From Hymenobacter chitinivorans DSM 11115 (GTDB lineage Bacteria; Bacteroidota; Bacteroidia; Cytophagales; Hymenobacteraceae): a DNA stretch of 64,000 nt. The DNA is taken from positions 725,521 through 789,520 of the forward strand of contig NZ_PGFA01000002.1 in NCBI RefSeq assembly GCF_002797555.1, read 5' to 3'. Each line of letters opens with the position of its first letter. Within the stretch, counting starts at the first letter, position 1. The position numbers and the translations under genes are program-made. This document shows, one piece after another, positions 24,300 through 32,389 of this stretch. The notes beneath the pieces are model-generated. The model was not told the DNA's origin. It made no database searches and was given only the letters and a program-made list of their open reading frames with translations.

Positions 24300-24584
24300 A
24301 GGGTCTTTGAACTGGTAATACGCGCTTTTGTTTTGATTTCCAAATAGATTAAGCGGTTTTTGTGTCCCCATGCAGTTTTACTTATTCCGGCTTTAAGAAT
24401 ATGCAATTTGAATTTTGATAATATTCGATAGTCACTATCCAATAAAATCAATATTCTGCAAAAAAAATCAAGGTAGCGTGCGTCAACATCAGGGGAGTCT
24501 GGTTAAATTTGGTGAGTTGGATTCCTCCGCCGGAGCCCACACCACCTTTTGTAACCTCATTCTCTTTAACTTTTTCATTTCACT

Positions 24585-25295
24585 ATGAAACCAGGCGTAC
24601 TCCTCTCTCTGCTACTGATGCTTTTGCTATCGGTGACTGGCTACGCGCAGAAATCGCCCGTAGATGAAACAGACATGGCCATTAAGGGTATTCCCCGTAA
24701 AGGCCAGCGAGTTACCATCCAGCTGGACAGCAAGCGCGTTGATGATTCTTGGCAGAAAATGCTGAACGAAAAGTTCGGCAGCAAGTTCAAGTCGGACAAA
24801 GGTGTTTACACCATGGACGGCGTAGTAATTGAAGACATTTCCAAGACGCCGATCCGCGTGATCAGCAAAGTAGACGCTACCCCCACCGGCACGACCGTAT
24901 GGTGGTCGATTGACTTGGGCAACGCCTACCTGAGCAAAGATGCTACCCCCGTGCAGTGGAAAGCTTCGGAGAAATACCTGAAGGATTTCGCCCGCATGCT
25001 CTACCGCGAAGACTTGGCCGTCCAGGTTTCGGAAGCTGAAAAGGCTCTCGTTTCGTCGCAGAACAACCACATGGCCGTTATCAACAAAGCTGACGCCATC
25101 AAGAAGGACATCGAGAAGAACAAGCTGAAGAAGCAGGAAATTCAGCAGCAGCTCGCTCAGAACGCCGCTGAATTGCTCCAGTACAACAACCTGGTGGACA
25201 TGAACCTGAAAGAGCAGGAAGCCGCCCGCGCCGACATTGTTAACATGCGCGTAGCGCTGGAAGCCGTGAAGGAGCGCATGAACAAGATTGAGTAG
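24585..25295 (+). CDS. Secreted protein with C-terminal coiled coil
   Basis: The 236-residue protein starts MKPGVLLSLLLMLLLSVTGY and has a signal peptide ending at YAQK. Residues 30-150 form a mixed domain (VTIQLDSKRVDDSWQKML, GVVIEDISKTPIRVISKVDA, TTVWWSIDLGNAYL). From about residue 155 to the end it is a charged coiled coil (EAEKALVSSQNNHMAVINKA, MRVALEAVKERMNKIE). The codon usage is simpler and less GC-rich than in its neighbours, and a terminator follows, which is typical of a well-expressed single gene. It probably sits in the periplasm. The family is not recognised. Confidence 0.82.
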   Translation: MKPGVLLSLLLMLLLSVTGYAQKSPVDETDMAIKGIPRKGQRVTIQLDSKRVDDSWQKMLNEKFGSKFKSDKGVYTMDGVVIEDISKTPIRVISKVDATPTGTTVWWSIDLGNAYLSKDATPVQWKASEKYLKDFARMLYREDLAVQVSEAEKALVSSQNNHMAVINKADAIKKDIEKNKLKKQEIQQQLAQNAAELLQYNNLVDMNLKEQEAARADIVNMRVALEAVKERMNKIE

Positions 25296-25312
25296 CTTAC
25301 CCTACTTCCAAC

Positions 25313-25349
25313 AAAAAAGCCCGGTCGAGCATTTCGACCGGGCTTTTTT
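25313..25349. terminator. Bidirectional terminator
   Basis: The 16-nt arms at 25313-25328 and 25334-25349 (core AGCCCGGTCGA) pair perfectly around a 5-nt loop, with A6 and T6 at the ends. It separates the coiled-coil gene from the convergent pyrophosphatase-like gene. Confidence 0.92.
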
Positions 25350-25383
25350 GTCGCTGCTGGTTTTCTCTGCTTTGGCTAAGCAG

Positions 25384-25980
25384 CTACTTCATGGCTTGGT
25401 GCACCTGCTGGTCGGCGGCCTGCTCATCCTTCCAGCCTACCAGCCGAACCTCGCCCGGCCGGCCCTGGTGCTGAAACCACTGGCCCACTGCTTCCTTAGC
25501 CCCGGGAAACTGCTTCACCAACATCTTCCATGACGTAATGCCGGGCAGAATCCGCTGGCTGGGCCGGGCCGGTACTGCTACCACCACTTGCTCCAGCACG
25601 CCGTTGTCGTCGAGGGTAAGCATGCCGATGGGCAGCACTTCCACCACGGTGCCTTCGGGCTGGGTTTCGGCCAGCACCAGGGCCTGCAGTGGGGCGTTGG
25701 TGCTTTCCAGGCGGGTACCGGGCACAAAGCCCTGGTTGCCGGGGCAGGGCAGATACTCCACCACGTGGTCGAGGCCGGCCCGCCGCACGGGCATAAAGTC
25801 CTTTTTGCTGGCGTCGTAGCGCTGGGCGTGGTTGTGGCCCGCGGGCAACTCCACTACCACCTGCAGCAGCTTGCGTTCGGGCGAAAATGTGGGCAGCTCG
25901 GCATAGTCGGGCTGGCAGCTGCTCAGCCCCACGCTCCCCAGGCCCACGATAATACTCCCGAACGCAAACCGCATAGGCAT
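25384..25980 (-). CDS. Pyrophosphatase-fold lipoprotein, catalytic residues lost
   Basis: The 198-residue protein starts MPMRFAFGSIIVGLGSVGLS with a lipobox (LSSC, Cys22), so it should be lipid-anchored outside the cytoplasm. The mature part follows the soluble family I inorganic pyrophosphatase from end to end: VVVELPAGHN, GFVPGT, PLQALVL, PIGMLTLDDNGVLEQVVVAV, and a C-terminal GQWFQHQ...VRLVGWKDEQAA. The metal-binding acids are missing: the family motif DGDPxDVLV reads STNAPLQALV, the tyrosine-rich YPxNYGxI reads LPCPGNQGFV, and the last catalytic Asp is Glu. It is therefore unlikely to hydrolyse pyrophosphate. It lies 4 nt downstream of an M1 peptidase gene, in one operon. The function is unknown, perhaps binding. 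Confidence 0.85.
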   Translation of the reverse strand: MPMRFAFGSIIVGLGSVGLSSCQPDYAELPTFSPERKLLQVVVELPAGHNHAQRYDASKKDFMPVRRAGLDHVVEYLPCPGNQGFVPGTRLESTNAPLQALVLAETQPEGTVVEVLPIGMLTLDDNGVLEQVVVAVPARPSQRILPGITSWKMLVKQFPGAKEAVGQWFQHQGRPGEVRLVGWKDEQAADQQVHQAMK

Positions 25981-25984
25981 TTGG

Positions 25985-28948
25985 TTAGTCAGCAAGGTAC
26001 TTGTTGAGGAGCTGGAACGGGTTGCCTTGCTCCAGGTGCAGCACGAAGCGAATCCGGTCCGTGAAATCCTGGCGGCTGTTGGGCAGGCCGTTTTCGTACT
26101 GCGAACCGGCCACGGGCAGATACAGCTGGAATATGTCCCGTATCACGGGCACTACCAAACCTGCGTCGTAGTACTGCCGCGAAGTGAAGGAGTTGTCGGT
26201 GCGCTGCACATTGGCAATACCGAAGTCGGCAAAGACGGCCAGGCGCGTCACGGGCAGGTCGGCCTGCAGGTTGAGGGTGCTCAGCCACTTCTGGCTGGAT
26301 ACTGGCAGGTAAGCTTTGAAGGCGCCGTCCCGGTCGTCGGTCTGGTGGACCTGGGCGGTGAAGGCGTGGGAAATCTGCTGGCGGTCCAGGAAGGCCGTCT
26401 GGCGGCGATAGTCGGGGCTGCCGCTCAGGCCAATGACAAAATTGGGCGAGCTGTCGAGGAAACGGCCGCCAAACAGGCGCACATGCACCCGCTTCTTGGG
26501 GGAGTAGAACCGTGAGTAGACGGCCGAAGCCCGTAGCAGCACGGCGTTGGTGGAGTTGGTTTCCTGCGAAATCGTCGAGGTCAGCTGGTTGAGCTCCACG
26601 TGGGCGCTCCACTTCTGCAGGGCGTTGCCGCCAGTCACGGCGTACTCGCCGGTCTGGATGCTCATCGTTTCGTTGCCGCGGTCCTGCTCGCGCACGGCGG
26701 TGTTGGCCAGGCGGATGGTGTGCTGCGGACCGTTGAAGCCCGAGAAGGGCAGCTTAAGCGTAATGCTGGGCTCCACCTTGAAGTACCGCTCGAAGCGCTG
26801 CAAGGTCAGGCCCGTCTCAATCTGGCGCACCACCGAGTTGGGCAGTACGCTCACCGTTACGTTGGCAATGCCGTTGAGCTCGTTGCGGTTGAAGCTGTAC
26901 ATGGGCATCAGCAGGTAGTTCAGATTTTTGCGCACCAGCGGATTGTTGTAAAACGCGGCACCGAGCATGAACTTGTCGGACGTGTTGGCCCCAATAACCG
27001 GCGCCCAGTTGATGGTCGCCCGGTCCCAGCGCTCCACGCTGACTAGGGGCTTGACCTTTATGGGCTCGAAGCGGCGCAACGAGCCGGTTAGCTTCATTCG
27101 GTCGTCGCGGCGGTTGAGTTGGGGGGTGAGGTACTCCGCATCCACTACCACGGCCGCTACGCCTTCCCGGCGGAAGTTGACCTGGGCTTCGTCCTGCTCA
27201 TCTTCGGTGCTGATTACGGTGGTCCACTGGGTTTCGAGCACTTTGCCCTGGGCATCCACGGTGCTGACGGGCACGGCAAACGGCGCGGGTGAGTCGTTGC
27301 GGACCAGCACTTTTACCTGGGTATCCGTCACCTGAATGTCGGATACGGCCGCGTCGTAGTGGTAAGTGTTTTGCAGCATGTCCTTGAAAAACCAGTCGAG
27401 CTGCTGCCCGGTGGAGGCTTCAAAGACGGCCTGCATGTCCTCGGGGTAGGGGTGGCGGAACTGCCACTGGTCGTAGTAAGCGTGCATGGCCTTGTCGAAC
27501 TGCTCCTGGCCCAGGTAGCCGGCCAGGTACTTCAGCACGGCGGCCGTTTTCAGGTACACGATACTGGCATAGTTGTTCTTGCCGTACTGATCGGCCCGCA
27601 GGTTTGCTATGGACTGGTCGAGGCCCCGGCTGGCGGCGGCCTGGTAGGGCACCTGGGTCAGGGCCGAAGCGGGCAGGTCCTCAATGCCGATTTTGGCGGT
27701 GAGGCTGCGGTTTTTGAGCATGTTGCCAAACATGCCGCCCTGCGGGTCGACCTGCTCCGTCAGGCGGGCATCCACGTAGGAGTTCACGCCTTCATCCATC
27801 CAGGCGTGGTCCCGCTCGTTAGAGCCCAGAATGCCGTAAAACCAGTTGTGGCCCACCTCGTGGGTAATGGCCGACGGCATGGTCACGGTCACCATCGGGT
27901 ATTCCATGCCCGAGCCGGCACTCAGGGCCCCATCCACGGCCGTAGCCGCGGAGTACGGGTATTCGCCCACCCATTGGGAGTAGTAGGTCAGGGCATTATT
28001 CACGTCCTGCAGGCCTTTGACCCATTTCTCGGCATTCTCATTAGTAAAGAGCACCCAGGACGTAACCGGCCGGCCCGAGGGCAGCGTGACGCCGCTCTTG
28101 AGCACGTTGAAGCGCTTGTCGGCAAACCAGGCAAAGTCGTGGACACGGTCCTGCACGTAGCGCAGGGTTTTGGTTTCCGCCGCCGAAGCCGGAAACGACA
28201 GGTCCTTGCCAAAGTCGGCCGCGGTTTTCTTCAAAGCCGTGGCCGCCGCCAGCTTGTCCATCCGCTGCTGCTCGTCGGGGTTTTGGAGCACGCCGGTGGC
28301 GCCCACGGTGTAGTTGGCGGGCAGCGTGATGCGCACGTCAAACGAGCCGAACTCGGAGTAGAATTCACCCTGGTCGAGGTAGGGCATCTGGTGCCAGCCT
28401 TTACGGTCGTACACGGCCGGCTTGGGGTACCACTGGGTTATCTGGTAGGATTGCTCCACGTGGCCGAAGCGCGAAAACGAATTCGGAATCTTGACGTGAA
28501 ACGGCGTCGAAATCGTAGCCTTGGCGCCCGGGGCCAGGGGCTGGGGCAAGATCAGCTTGGCCATGTCCGGGTTTTCCGGGTCGTAAGCCAGCTGGGCACT
28601 TTGGCCGTTCACCTTAAAGTCGAGCTGGTCGATGTAGCCGCGCTGGGCGGCTTTGGCAAACTGGAACTTACGGCTGCCGTTGCGCAGCTGCTGCTTGGCA
28701 AAGGCGGTGGTGTTGTCCTTGTAGGCGTTGGGCCAGAGGTGAAACCAGATAAAGGTGAGCTGGTCGGGTGAGTTGTTGGTGTACTGCAGCTCCTCGGTGC
28801 CGCGCAGCTCGTGCTGCTTGTCGTCGAGGGTAACGTCGATGGAGTAATTGGCTTCCTGCTGCCAGTACCCCTTGGGAGCCAGACTTTGCTGGGCAAACGT
28901 CAGGTAGGGTAGGGCGAGCAGGACGGCGCCGGTAAATACTTTTTTCAT
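25985..28948 (-). CDS. M1 family zinc aminopeptidase, secreted
   Basis: The 987-residue protein has a signal peptide (MKKVFTGAVLLALPYLTFAQ). The N-terminal beta domain precedes a catalytic thermolysin-like domain with GAMEN-like sequence SGMEYP and HEVGHNW (H363, E364, H367), followed 18 residues later by Glu386 in MDEGVN, giving the HExxH-18x-E zinc site. The last 400 residues form a beta-rich region (RRFEPIKVKPLVSVERWDRA, RIRFVLHLEQGNPFQ) that looks like an outer-membrane or scaffold domain, larger than in ordinary M1 enzymes. It should remove N-terminal residues from peptides in the periplasm or outside. It is co-transcribed with the pyrophosphatase-like lipoprotein 4 nt downstream. Confidence 0.93.
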   Translation of the reverse strand: MKKVFTGAVLLALPYLTFAQQSLAPKGYWQQEANYSIDVTLDDKQHELRGTEELQYTNNSPDQLTFIWFHLWPNAYKDNTTAFAKQQLRNGSRKFQFAKAAQRGYIDQLDFKVNGQSAQLAYDPENPDMAKLILPQPLAPGAKATISTPFHVKIPNSFSRFGHVEQSYQITQWYPKPAVYDRKGWHQMPYLDQGEFYSEFGSFDVRITLPANYTVGATGVLQNPDEQQRMDKLAAATALKKTAADFGKDLSFPASAAETKTLRYVQDRVHDFAWFADKRFNVLKSGVTLPSGRPVTSWVLFTNENAEKWVKGLQDVNNALTYYSQWVGEYPYSAATAVDGALSAGSGMEYPMVTVTMPSAITHEVGHNWFYGILGSNERDHAWMDEGVNSYVDARLTEQVDPQGGMFGNMLKNRSLTAKIGIEDLPASALTQVPYQAAASRGLDQSIANLRADQYGKNNYASIVYLKTAAVLKYLAGYLGQEQFDKAMHAYYDQWQFRHPYPEDMQAVFEASTGQQLDWFFKDMLQNTYHYDAAVSDIQVTDTQVKVLVRNDSPAPFAVPVSTVDAQGKVLETQWTTVISTEDEQDEAQVNFRREGVAAVVVDAEYLTPQLNRRDDRMKLTGSLRRFEPIKVKPLVSVERWDRATINWAPVIGANTSDKFMLGAAFYNNPLVRKNLNYLLMPMYSFNRNELNGIANVTVSVLPNSVVRQIETGLTLQRFERYFKVEPSITLKLPFSGFNGPQHTIRLANTAVREQDRGNETMSIQTGEYAVTGGNALQKWSAHVELNQLTSTISQETNSTNAVLLRASAVYSRFYSPKKRVHVRLFGGRFLDSSPNFVIGLSGSPDYRRQTAFLDRQQISHAFTAQVHQTDDRDGAFKAYLPVSSQKWLSTLNLQADLPVTRLAVFADFGIANVQRTDNSFTSRQYYDAGLVVPVIRDIFQLYLPVAGSQYENGLPNSRQDFTDRIRFVLHLEQGNPFQLLNKYLAD

Positions 28949-29091
28949 GAAGCAGGAACAGGGTAGAAAGGAATTGGTAGCGAAAGTACGTTTTCGGCCC
29001 GGAAAAGCTGCGCCGTCACGAACCTCCCCGCCGCCGGGCCGTTAACTCTACCCAAAGTACTGCTCACCCTTACCGCCAAAACCCCGATACC

Positions 29092-29496
29092 ATGGAAAAG
29101 AAAGAAGTGCAACACCAAGTCCACCTCGATGCCGCTACGGGCATGCTCACCGGCAACTTACAGGAAGTAGCTTCCCACGCCGGGTTCGACAACGTGCTGC
29201 AACGCTGGATTCAGGACCTCAAGGATGCCGATAACCCCGAACTGCACCAGCTCATCGTGGACCTGCAGGAACTGAAAGCCCACTTCGGCTCGGGCACCTA
29301 CGACAAGAACGTCATCGGCCGCCTGCTGGGCCGCCTGGGCGAAAACACCATCAAGGCCGCCGTCTTTGCCGATGGCAATACCAAGCCCCGCGTGGAACAG
29401 CTCGGCGAAGCCCTGCTGCAAGCGGCCAAGCAGGTGCAGCACCCGCAGACCAGCGCCGAGCAGGATCTGCAGAACGCTAACCAGCAAAGCAGCTAG
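29092..29496 (+). CDS. Hypothetical protein (134 aa, helical)
   Basis: The soluble protein starts MEKKEVQHQVHLDAATGMLT and is mainly helical: WIQDLKDADNPELHQLIVDL, then NVIGRLLGRLGENTIKAAVF and VEQLGEALLQAAKQVQHPQ. The C-terminus is Gln/Ser-rich and probably disordered. It has no signal peptide. I do not recognise the family. It stands alone and ends at a strong terminator shared with rplS. Confidence 0.75.
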   Translation: MEKKEVQHQVHLDAATGMLTGNLQEVASHAGFDNVLQRWIQDLKDADNPELHQLIVDLQELKAHFGSGTYDKNVIGRLLGRLGENTIKAAVFADGNTKPRVEQLGEALLQAAKQVQHPQTSAEQDLQNANQQSS

Positions 29497-29528
29497 TTCA
29501 GCTTCGGCTTGATTTGGCCTGAAAGCAA

Positions 29529-29560
29529 AAAAGCCGGCTCCCGTAAAGGAGCCGGCTTTT
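29529..29560. terminator. Bidirectional terminator before rplS
   Basis: The 13-nt arms AAAAGCCGGCTCC (29529-29541) and GGAGCCGGCTTTT (29548-29560) pair perfectly around a 6-nt loop. It serves the 29092 gene and, on the other strand, rplS. Confidence 0.9.
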
Positions 29561-29583
29561 GTACTTCGAAAGGGAAGCGGGGA

Positions 29584-29940
29584 TTAACCGCGACGCTCTT
29601 TGATTTTGGCAGCTTTGCCCGACAGGCCACGCAGGTAGAACAGACGAGCGCGACGTACTTTGCCGCGACGCACCAGCTCGATCTTGTCGATGTTGGGCGA
29701 CAGCAGGGGGAAAATACGTTCGGTACCGATCTGGTTCGAGATTTTGCGCACGGTGAAGGTTTCGCCGTTGGTGCTGGCGTTTTTGCGCTGGATAACAACA
29801 CCCTGGAACTGCTGAATGCGCTCCTTGTTGCCCTCACGAATTTTCACGTGGACGTTAACGGTGTCGCCGGCGGCGAAAACAGGGAAGCTGGCGCGGCGCT
29901 CCTGGGACTCCTGCTGGATAAAATCGAGTAATACGCTCAT
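29584..29940 (-). CDS. rplS: 50S ribosomal protein L19
   Basis: The 118-residue protein starts at the ATG at 29938-29940 (MSVLLDFIQQESQERRASFP) and carries the L19 core: VFAAGDTVNVHVKIREGNKE, QQFQGVVIQRKN and RRGKVRRARLFYLRGLSGKA. It sits at the 30S-50S interface. It is the last gene of the conserved rpsP-rimM-trmD-rplS group, though a 188-bp gap with repeats and its own promoter (30001-30031) separates it from trmD. Confidence 0.98.
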   Translation of the reverse strand: MSVLLDFIQQESQERRASFPVFAAGDTVNVHVKIREGNKERIQQFQGVVIQRKNASTNGETFTVRKISNQIGTERIFPLLSPNIDKIELVRRGKVRRARLFYLRGLSGKAAKIKERRG

Positions 29941-30000
29941 GGCTGGAAAAACTTGAAAAAGGACGGCGCCGCCGCCCAAGGGGTTTCGCTTAAAGAGGCG

Positions 30001-30031
30001 CAAATATAGCGCTCTGTTTTGATGATTACAA
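30001..30031 (-). promoter_or_regulatory. Promoter of rplS
   Basis: On the minus strand TTG (30029-30031) is followed after 20 nt by TATATTTG (30001-30008), close to the Bacteroidetes consensus and about 60 nt before the rplS ATG. Confidence 0.55.
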
Positions 30032-30036
30032 CTGTA

Positions 30037-30139
30037 GATGAATGTGGTTGAATGTGAATGATGTGGTTAATGTAGAAAATGAGGCTTTACGACCTTTAAT
30101 TCTCACATTTCCCACATTTTCAAATTCCTCACATTTCCG
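30037..30139. repeat. AATGTG-type short repeats in inverted arrangement (trmD-rplS gap)
   Basis: The left block (30037-30084) repeats variants of GAATGTGG/GAATGTGA. The right block (30100-30139) repeats the complement CTCACATTT/CCCACATTT. The two can fold together. The right block runs into trmD and supplies its last codons and stop (SEM-stop is read from CTCACATTTCCGA). Confidence 0.8.
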
Positions 30140-30809
30140 AGAGCAGGTCGGGGCGGCGCTGACGCGTCCGTTCCACGGCTTGCTCGTGGCGCCAGGTTTC
30201 TACCAGCGGCGTGTTGCCGGAGAGCAGAATATCGGGCACTTTCTCACCCCGCCATTCGGCCGGGCGGGTATAGACCGGCGGAGCCAGCAGGTTGTCCTGA
30301 AACGAGTCGCTCAGGGCCGACTCCTCGTTGCCGAGCACGCCCGGCAAAAGCCGCACCACCGCATCCACCAGGATGGCCGCGCCCAGCTCCCCGCCGCTCA
30401 GCACGTAGTCGCCCACACTGATTTCGTGGGTGATGTAGGCCTTGCGGATCCGTTCGTCGACGCCCTTGTAGTGGCCGCAGAGAATGAGCAGGTTGCCGGC
30501 CAACGACAGGCGGTTGACCAGCGGCTGCCGCAGCGTCTCGCCGTCGGGCGTCATGTAGATGACGGCGTCGTAGCTGCGCTGGGCCAGTAGCTCGTCGAAG
30601 CAGGCGGCAATAGGCTCCACGCGCAGGACCATGCCGGCCCCGCCGCCGAAGACGTAGTCGTCAATCTGCCCGTGCTTGTTGATGGCATAGCGCCGCAAGT
30701 CGTGCACGTGAATTTCGGCCAAGCCTTTTTCCTGGGCCCGCTTCACGATAGAAACGGCGAAAGGGCTGGTCAACAATTCGGGCTGGCAGGTGACGATGTC
30801 GAGACGCAT
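30129..30809 (-). CDS. trmD: tRNA (guanine-N1)-methyltransferase
   Basis: The 226-residue SPOUT methyltransferase starts MRLDIVTCQPELLTSPF and contains the knotted SAM site (LSLAGNLLILCGHYKGVDER, ISVGDYVLSGGELGAAILVD) and the C-terminal tRNA-binding part with PPVYTRPAEWRG. It methylates G37 next to the anticodon and prevents frameshifting. It follows rimM by 6 bp. Its final codons and stop fall inside the AATGTG-type repeat block, so the C-terminus has probably been trimmed or rewritten by repeat sequence. Confidence 0.97.
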   Translation of the reverse strand: MRLDIVTCQPELLTSPFAVSIVKRAQEKGLAEIHVHDLRRYAINKHGQIDDYVFGGGAGMVLRVEPIAACFDELLAQRSYDAVIYMTPDGETLRQPLVNRLSLAGNLLILCGHYKGVDERIRKAYITHEISVGDYVLSGGELGAAILVDAVVRLLPGVLGNEESALSDSFQDNLLAPPVYTRPAEWRGEKVPDILLSGNTPLVETWRHEQAVERTRQRRPDLLSEM

Positions 30810-30815
30810 GACGGG

Positions 30816-31430
30816 CTACTTCTGGTCTTCGGCTGGCTCGTCGTCGGTATCGGGCCCGTCGAACTCGTCGGGCTCGTCCCGCTCCCGAGAAGACGGACTC
30901 AGGTACACGTCGAGCAGGCCTTCGGGCAGGTTCACGTAGAGTTTTTTCTCGGCCTGATCAGCCCGCTCAACCAGCTCATCCACTACCGGTACCAATACCT
31001 CCTTGCCCTTGTAGCGCATGCCCATCAGGTCCTGCTGGGGCATTTCGTAGAAAGTTTCCACGGTGCCCAGCTCGCCCAGCACGGCATCCACCACAGTGTA
31101 GCCGATGACGTCGTGGAAGTAGAACTGGTCGTCTTCCAGCTTGGGCAGCTCGGCCAGGGGGCGGTAGAGCTTGGCGTTGCGCAGGGGCTCGGCGGCTTCT
31201 ATCGAGTCGATGCCGGTGAGCTTAAGCAGGGCCCGGTCGTCGGCCTGGGGCTGGAGCTTGTCCACGCCGTACTCCACGAGCTTGCCGGGCTTGCCGGGCA
31301 GCTCCAGGTACACCGATTTCAGGCTGCGGTACTCATCCAGGTCGGCCACGTCCATAAAGGCCACTACAAAGCCTTTCAGGCCGTGCGTTTTGCCCAAAGA
31401 GCCCAGCAGGTAGCAGTCGTCGATAGTCAT
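30816..31430 (-). CDS. rimM: Ribosome maturation factor RimM
   Basis: The 204-residue protein has the N-terminal RimM beta-barrel (CYLLGSLGKTHGLKGFVVAF) and the C-terminal PRC-barrel (DVIGYTVVDAVLGELGTVET, KGKEVLVPVVDELV). It binds S19 and assists maturation of the 30S head. I chose ATG 31430; a TTG two codons upstream is also possible. The last 25 residues are a strongly acidic tail (DEFDGPDTDDEPAEDQ) beyond the normal end of the family. It lies between rpsP and trmD as in most bacteria. Confidence 0.95.
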   Translation of the reverse strand: MTIDDCYLLGSLGKTHGLKGFVVAFMDVADLDEYRSLKSVYLELPGKPGKLVEYGVDKLQPQADDRALLKLTGIDSIEAAEPLRNAKLYRPLAELPKLEDDQFYFHDVIGYTVVDAVLGELGTVETFYEMPQQDLMGMRYKGKEVLVPVVDELVERADQAEKKLYVNLPEGLLDVYLSPSSRERDEPDEFDGPDTDDEPAEDQK

Positions 31431-31527
31431 GCGCAAAAAGGGAGAAGTGGGGTCAAAAAAGTAGGGAGCTTGGAAGCTGCACCCGCGGGCACCACACTTC
31501 CAAACTCCCTGACTCTGGGGCTAACGC

Positions 31528-32073
31528 TTAGGCGCCGGCTTCCTCGGTGCCTTCGGTCGAAGCAGCAGCCTCGGTCGTTTCACCTTCGGCAGCTTCAGCA
31601 GCCGGAGCGGCTACAGGCGTATTCTTGATACGCAGAGCCTCGGCGCGAGCTTCTTTCACTTTGGTCTCAGCAGCCAGGGCAGCCTTGCGGGCCTCATCCT
31701 TAGCCGAGCCCAGCGAAGTACGCTTGCCTTCGATTTTGGCGTCTTTCTGCTCTTTCCAAGCCGAGAAACGCTCGTCGGCTACGTCCTGCGAGATGGCACC
31801 TTTGATAACACCCAGCTGCAGGTGCTTGCGGTAGAGAACACCACGGTAGGAGAGCATAGCGCGTACCGTATCGGTCGGCTGAGCACCCTTCATGATCCAG
31901 TCGAAAGCTTTGTCGCCGTCGAAGTTGATGGAAGCAGGGTTGGTGTTGGGGTCGTAGGTACCGATTTTCTCGATGAAACGGCCGTCACGCGGGGCGCGGG
32001 CGTCAGCTACTACGATGTCAAATTGAGCGGCCTTTTTACGGCCACGACGGGCGAGGCGGATTTTAACTGCCAT
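31528..32073 (-). CDS. rpsP: 30S ribosomal protein S16 with long C-terminal extension
   Basis: The 181-residue protein opens with the S16 core (MAVKIRLARRGRKKAAQFDI, FIEKIGTYDPNTNP), and SYRGVLYRKHLQLGVIKGA. The usual protein is about 80-90 residues. Here residues 100-181 add a charged helix and an Ala/Glu/Thr-rich tail (VKEARAEALRIKN, AEGETTEAAASTEGTEEAGA), as is common in Bacteroidetes. It is the first gene of the rpsP-rimM-trmD-rplS group and has a -7 element at 32126-32133. Confidence 0.97.
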   Translation of the reverse strand: MAVKIRLARRGRKKAAQFDIVVADARAPRDGRFIEKIGTYDPNTNPASINFDGDKAFDWIMKGAQPTDTVRAMLSYRGVLYRKHLQLGVIKGAISQDVADERFSAWKEQKDAKIEGKRTSLGSAKDEARKAALAAETKVKEARAEALRIKNTPVAAPAAEAAEGETTEAAASTEGTEEAGA

Positions 32074-32125
32074 AAACCGGGTTGGTTAAGCGACGCAACT
32101 CGTGCGTCTGGTTGAAAATGAGGTG

Positions 32126-32133
32126 CAAAGGTA
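32126..32133 (-). promoter_or_regulatory. Probable -7 promoter element of rpsP
   Basis: The minus strand reads TACCTTTG, a match to TAnnTTTG about 53 nt before the rpsP ATG. The place of the -33 box is occupied by AATGTG-type repeats, and no TTTG is seen there. Confidence 0.5.
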
Positions 32134-32140
32134 AGGGAAA

Positions 32141-32222
32141 ATAATGTGCGAATGTGGGAGAATGTGAATAATGTGCTAATGATTAATGTGCTAATGTGGT
32201 TGAATGTGGGAAATATGAGAAG
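32141..32222. repeat. AATGTG-type short repeats upstream of rpsP
   Basis: About eight degenerate units of the form (T)AATGTG(C/G/A) follow each other, for example GAATGTGGG and TAATGTGCT. The unit is the same as in the trmD-rplS gap at 30037-30139. There is no clear complementary half here. Confidence 0.75.
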
Positions 32223-32252
32223 GCACGACATTCCGCGCATCAAGCGGCGTCA

Positions 32253-32326
32253 ATCCGTCCTCTGAAAGGTGCTGAGCTTACTAAAGTGAAAAGCCCTTTA
32301 CTCCGGCTGGAATAAAGGGCTTTCTG
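32253..32326. repeat. 74-nt terminator-linked element, copy 1
   Basis: The element begins ATCCGTCCTCTGAAA and ends AGGGCTTTCTG, and contains the hairpin arms AAAAGCCCTTTA and TAAAGGGCTTT. A second copy with the same length and spacing is at 50484-50557, where the stem sequence differs but stays paired. It lies between rpsP and the desaturase gene, downstream of the latter. Confidence 0.75.
32289..32323 (-). terminator. Terminator of the desaturase gene
   Basis: The arms 32289-32300 and 32313-32323 pair around a 12-nt loop; on the minus strand the stem is followed by a T-run. It is embedded in the 74-nt repeat element. Confidence 0.75.
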
Positions 32327-32389
32327 GGTAAAGAGCGTGACGGCCTTGGTAGAGGCCGAATTGCTTCGCGCTGCTCGCAATAACCCGTG

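Noticed and set aside
27359..28771. A 470-codon plus-strand frame across the M1 peptidase
   Set aside because: It is antisense to an intact HExxH-18x-E peptidase and has no recognisable domain; it is a by-product of high GC at codon third positions.
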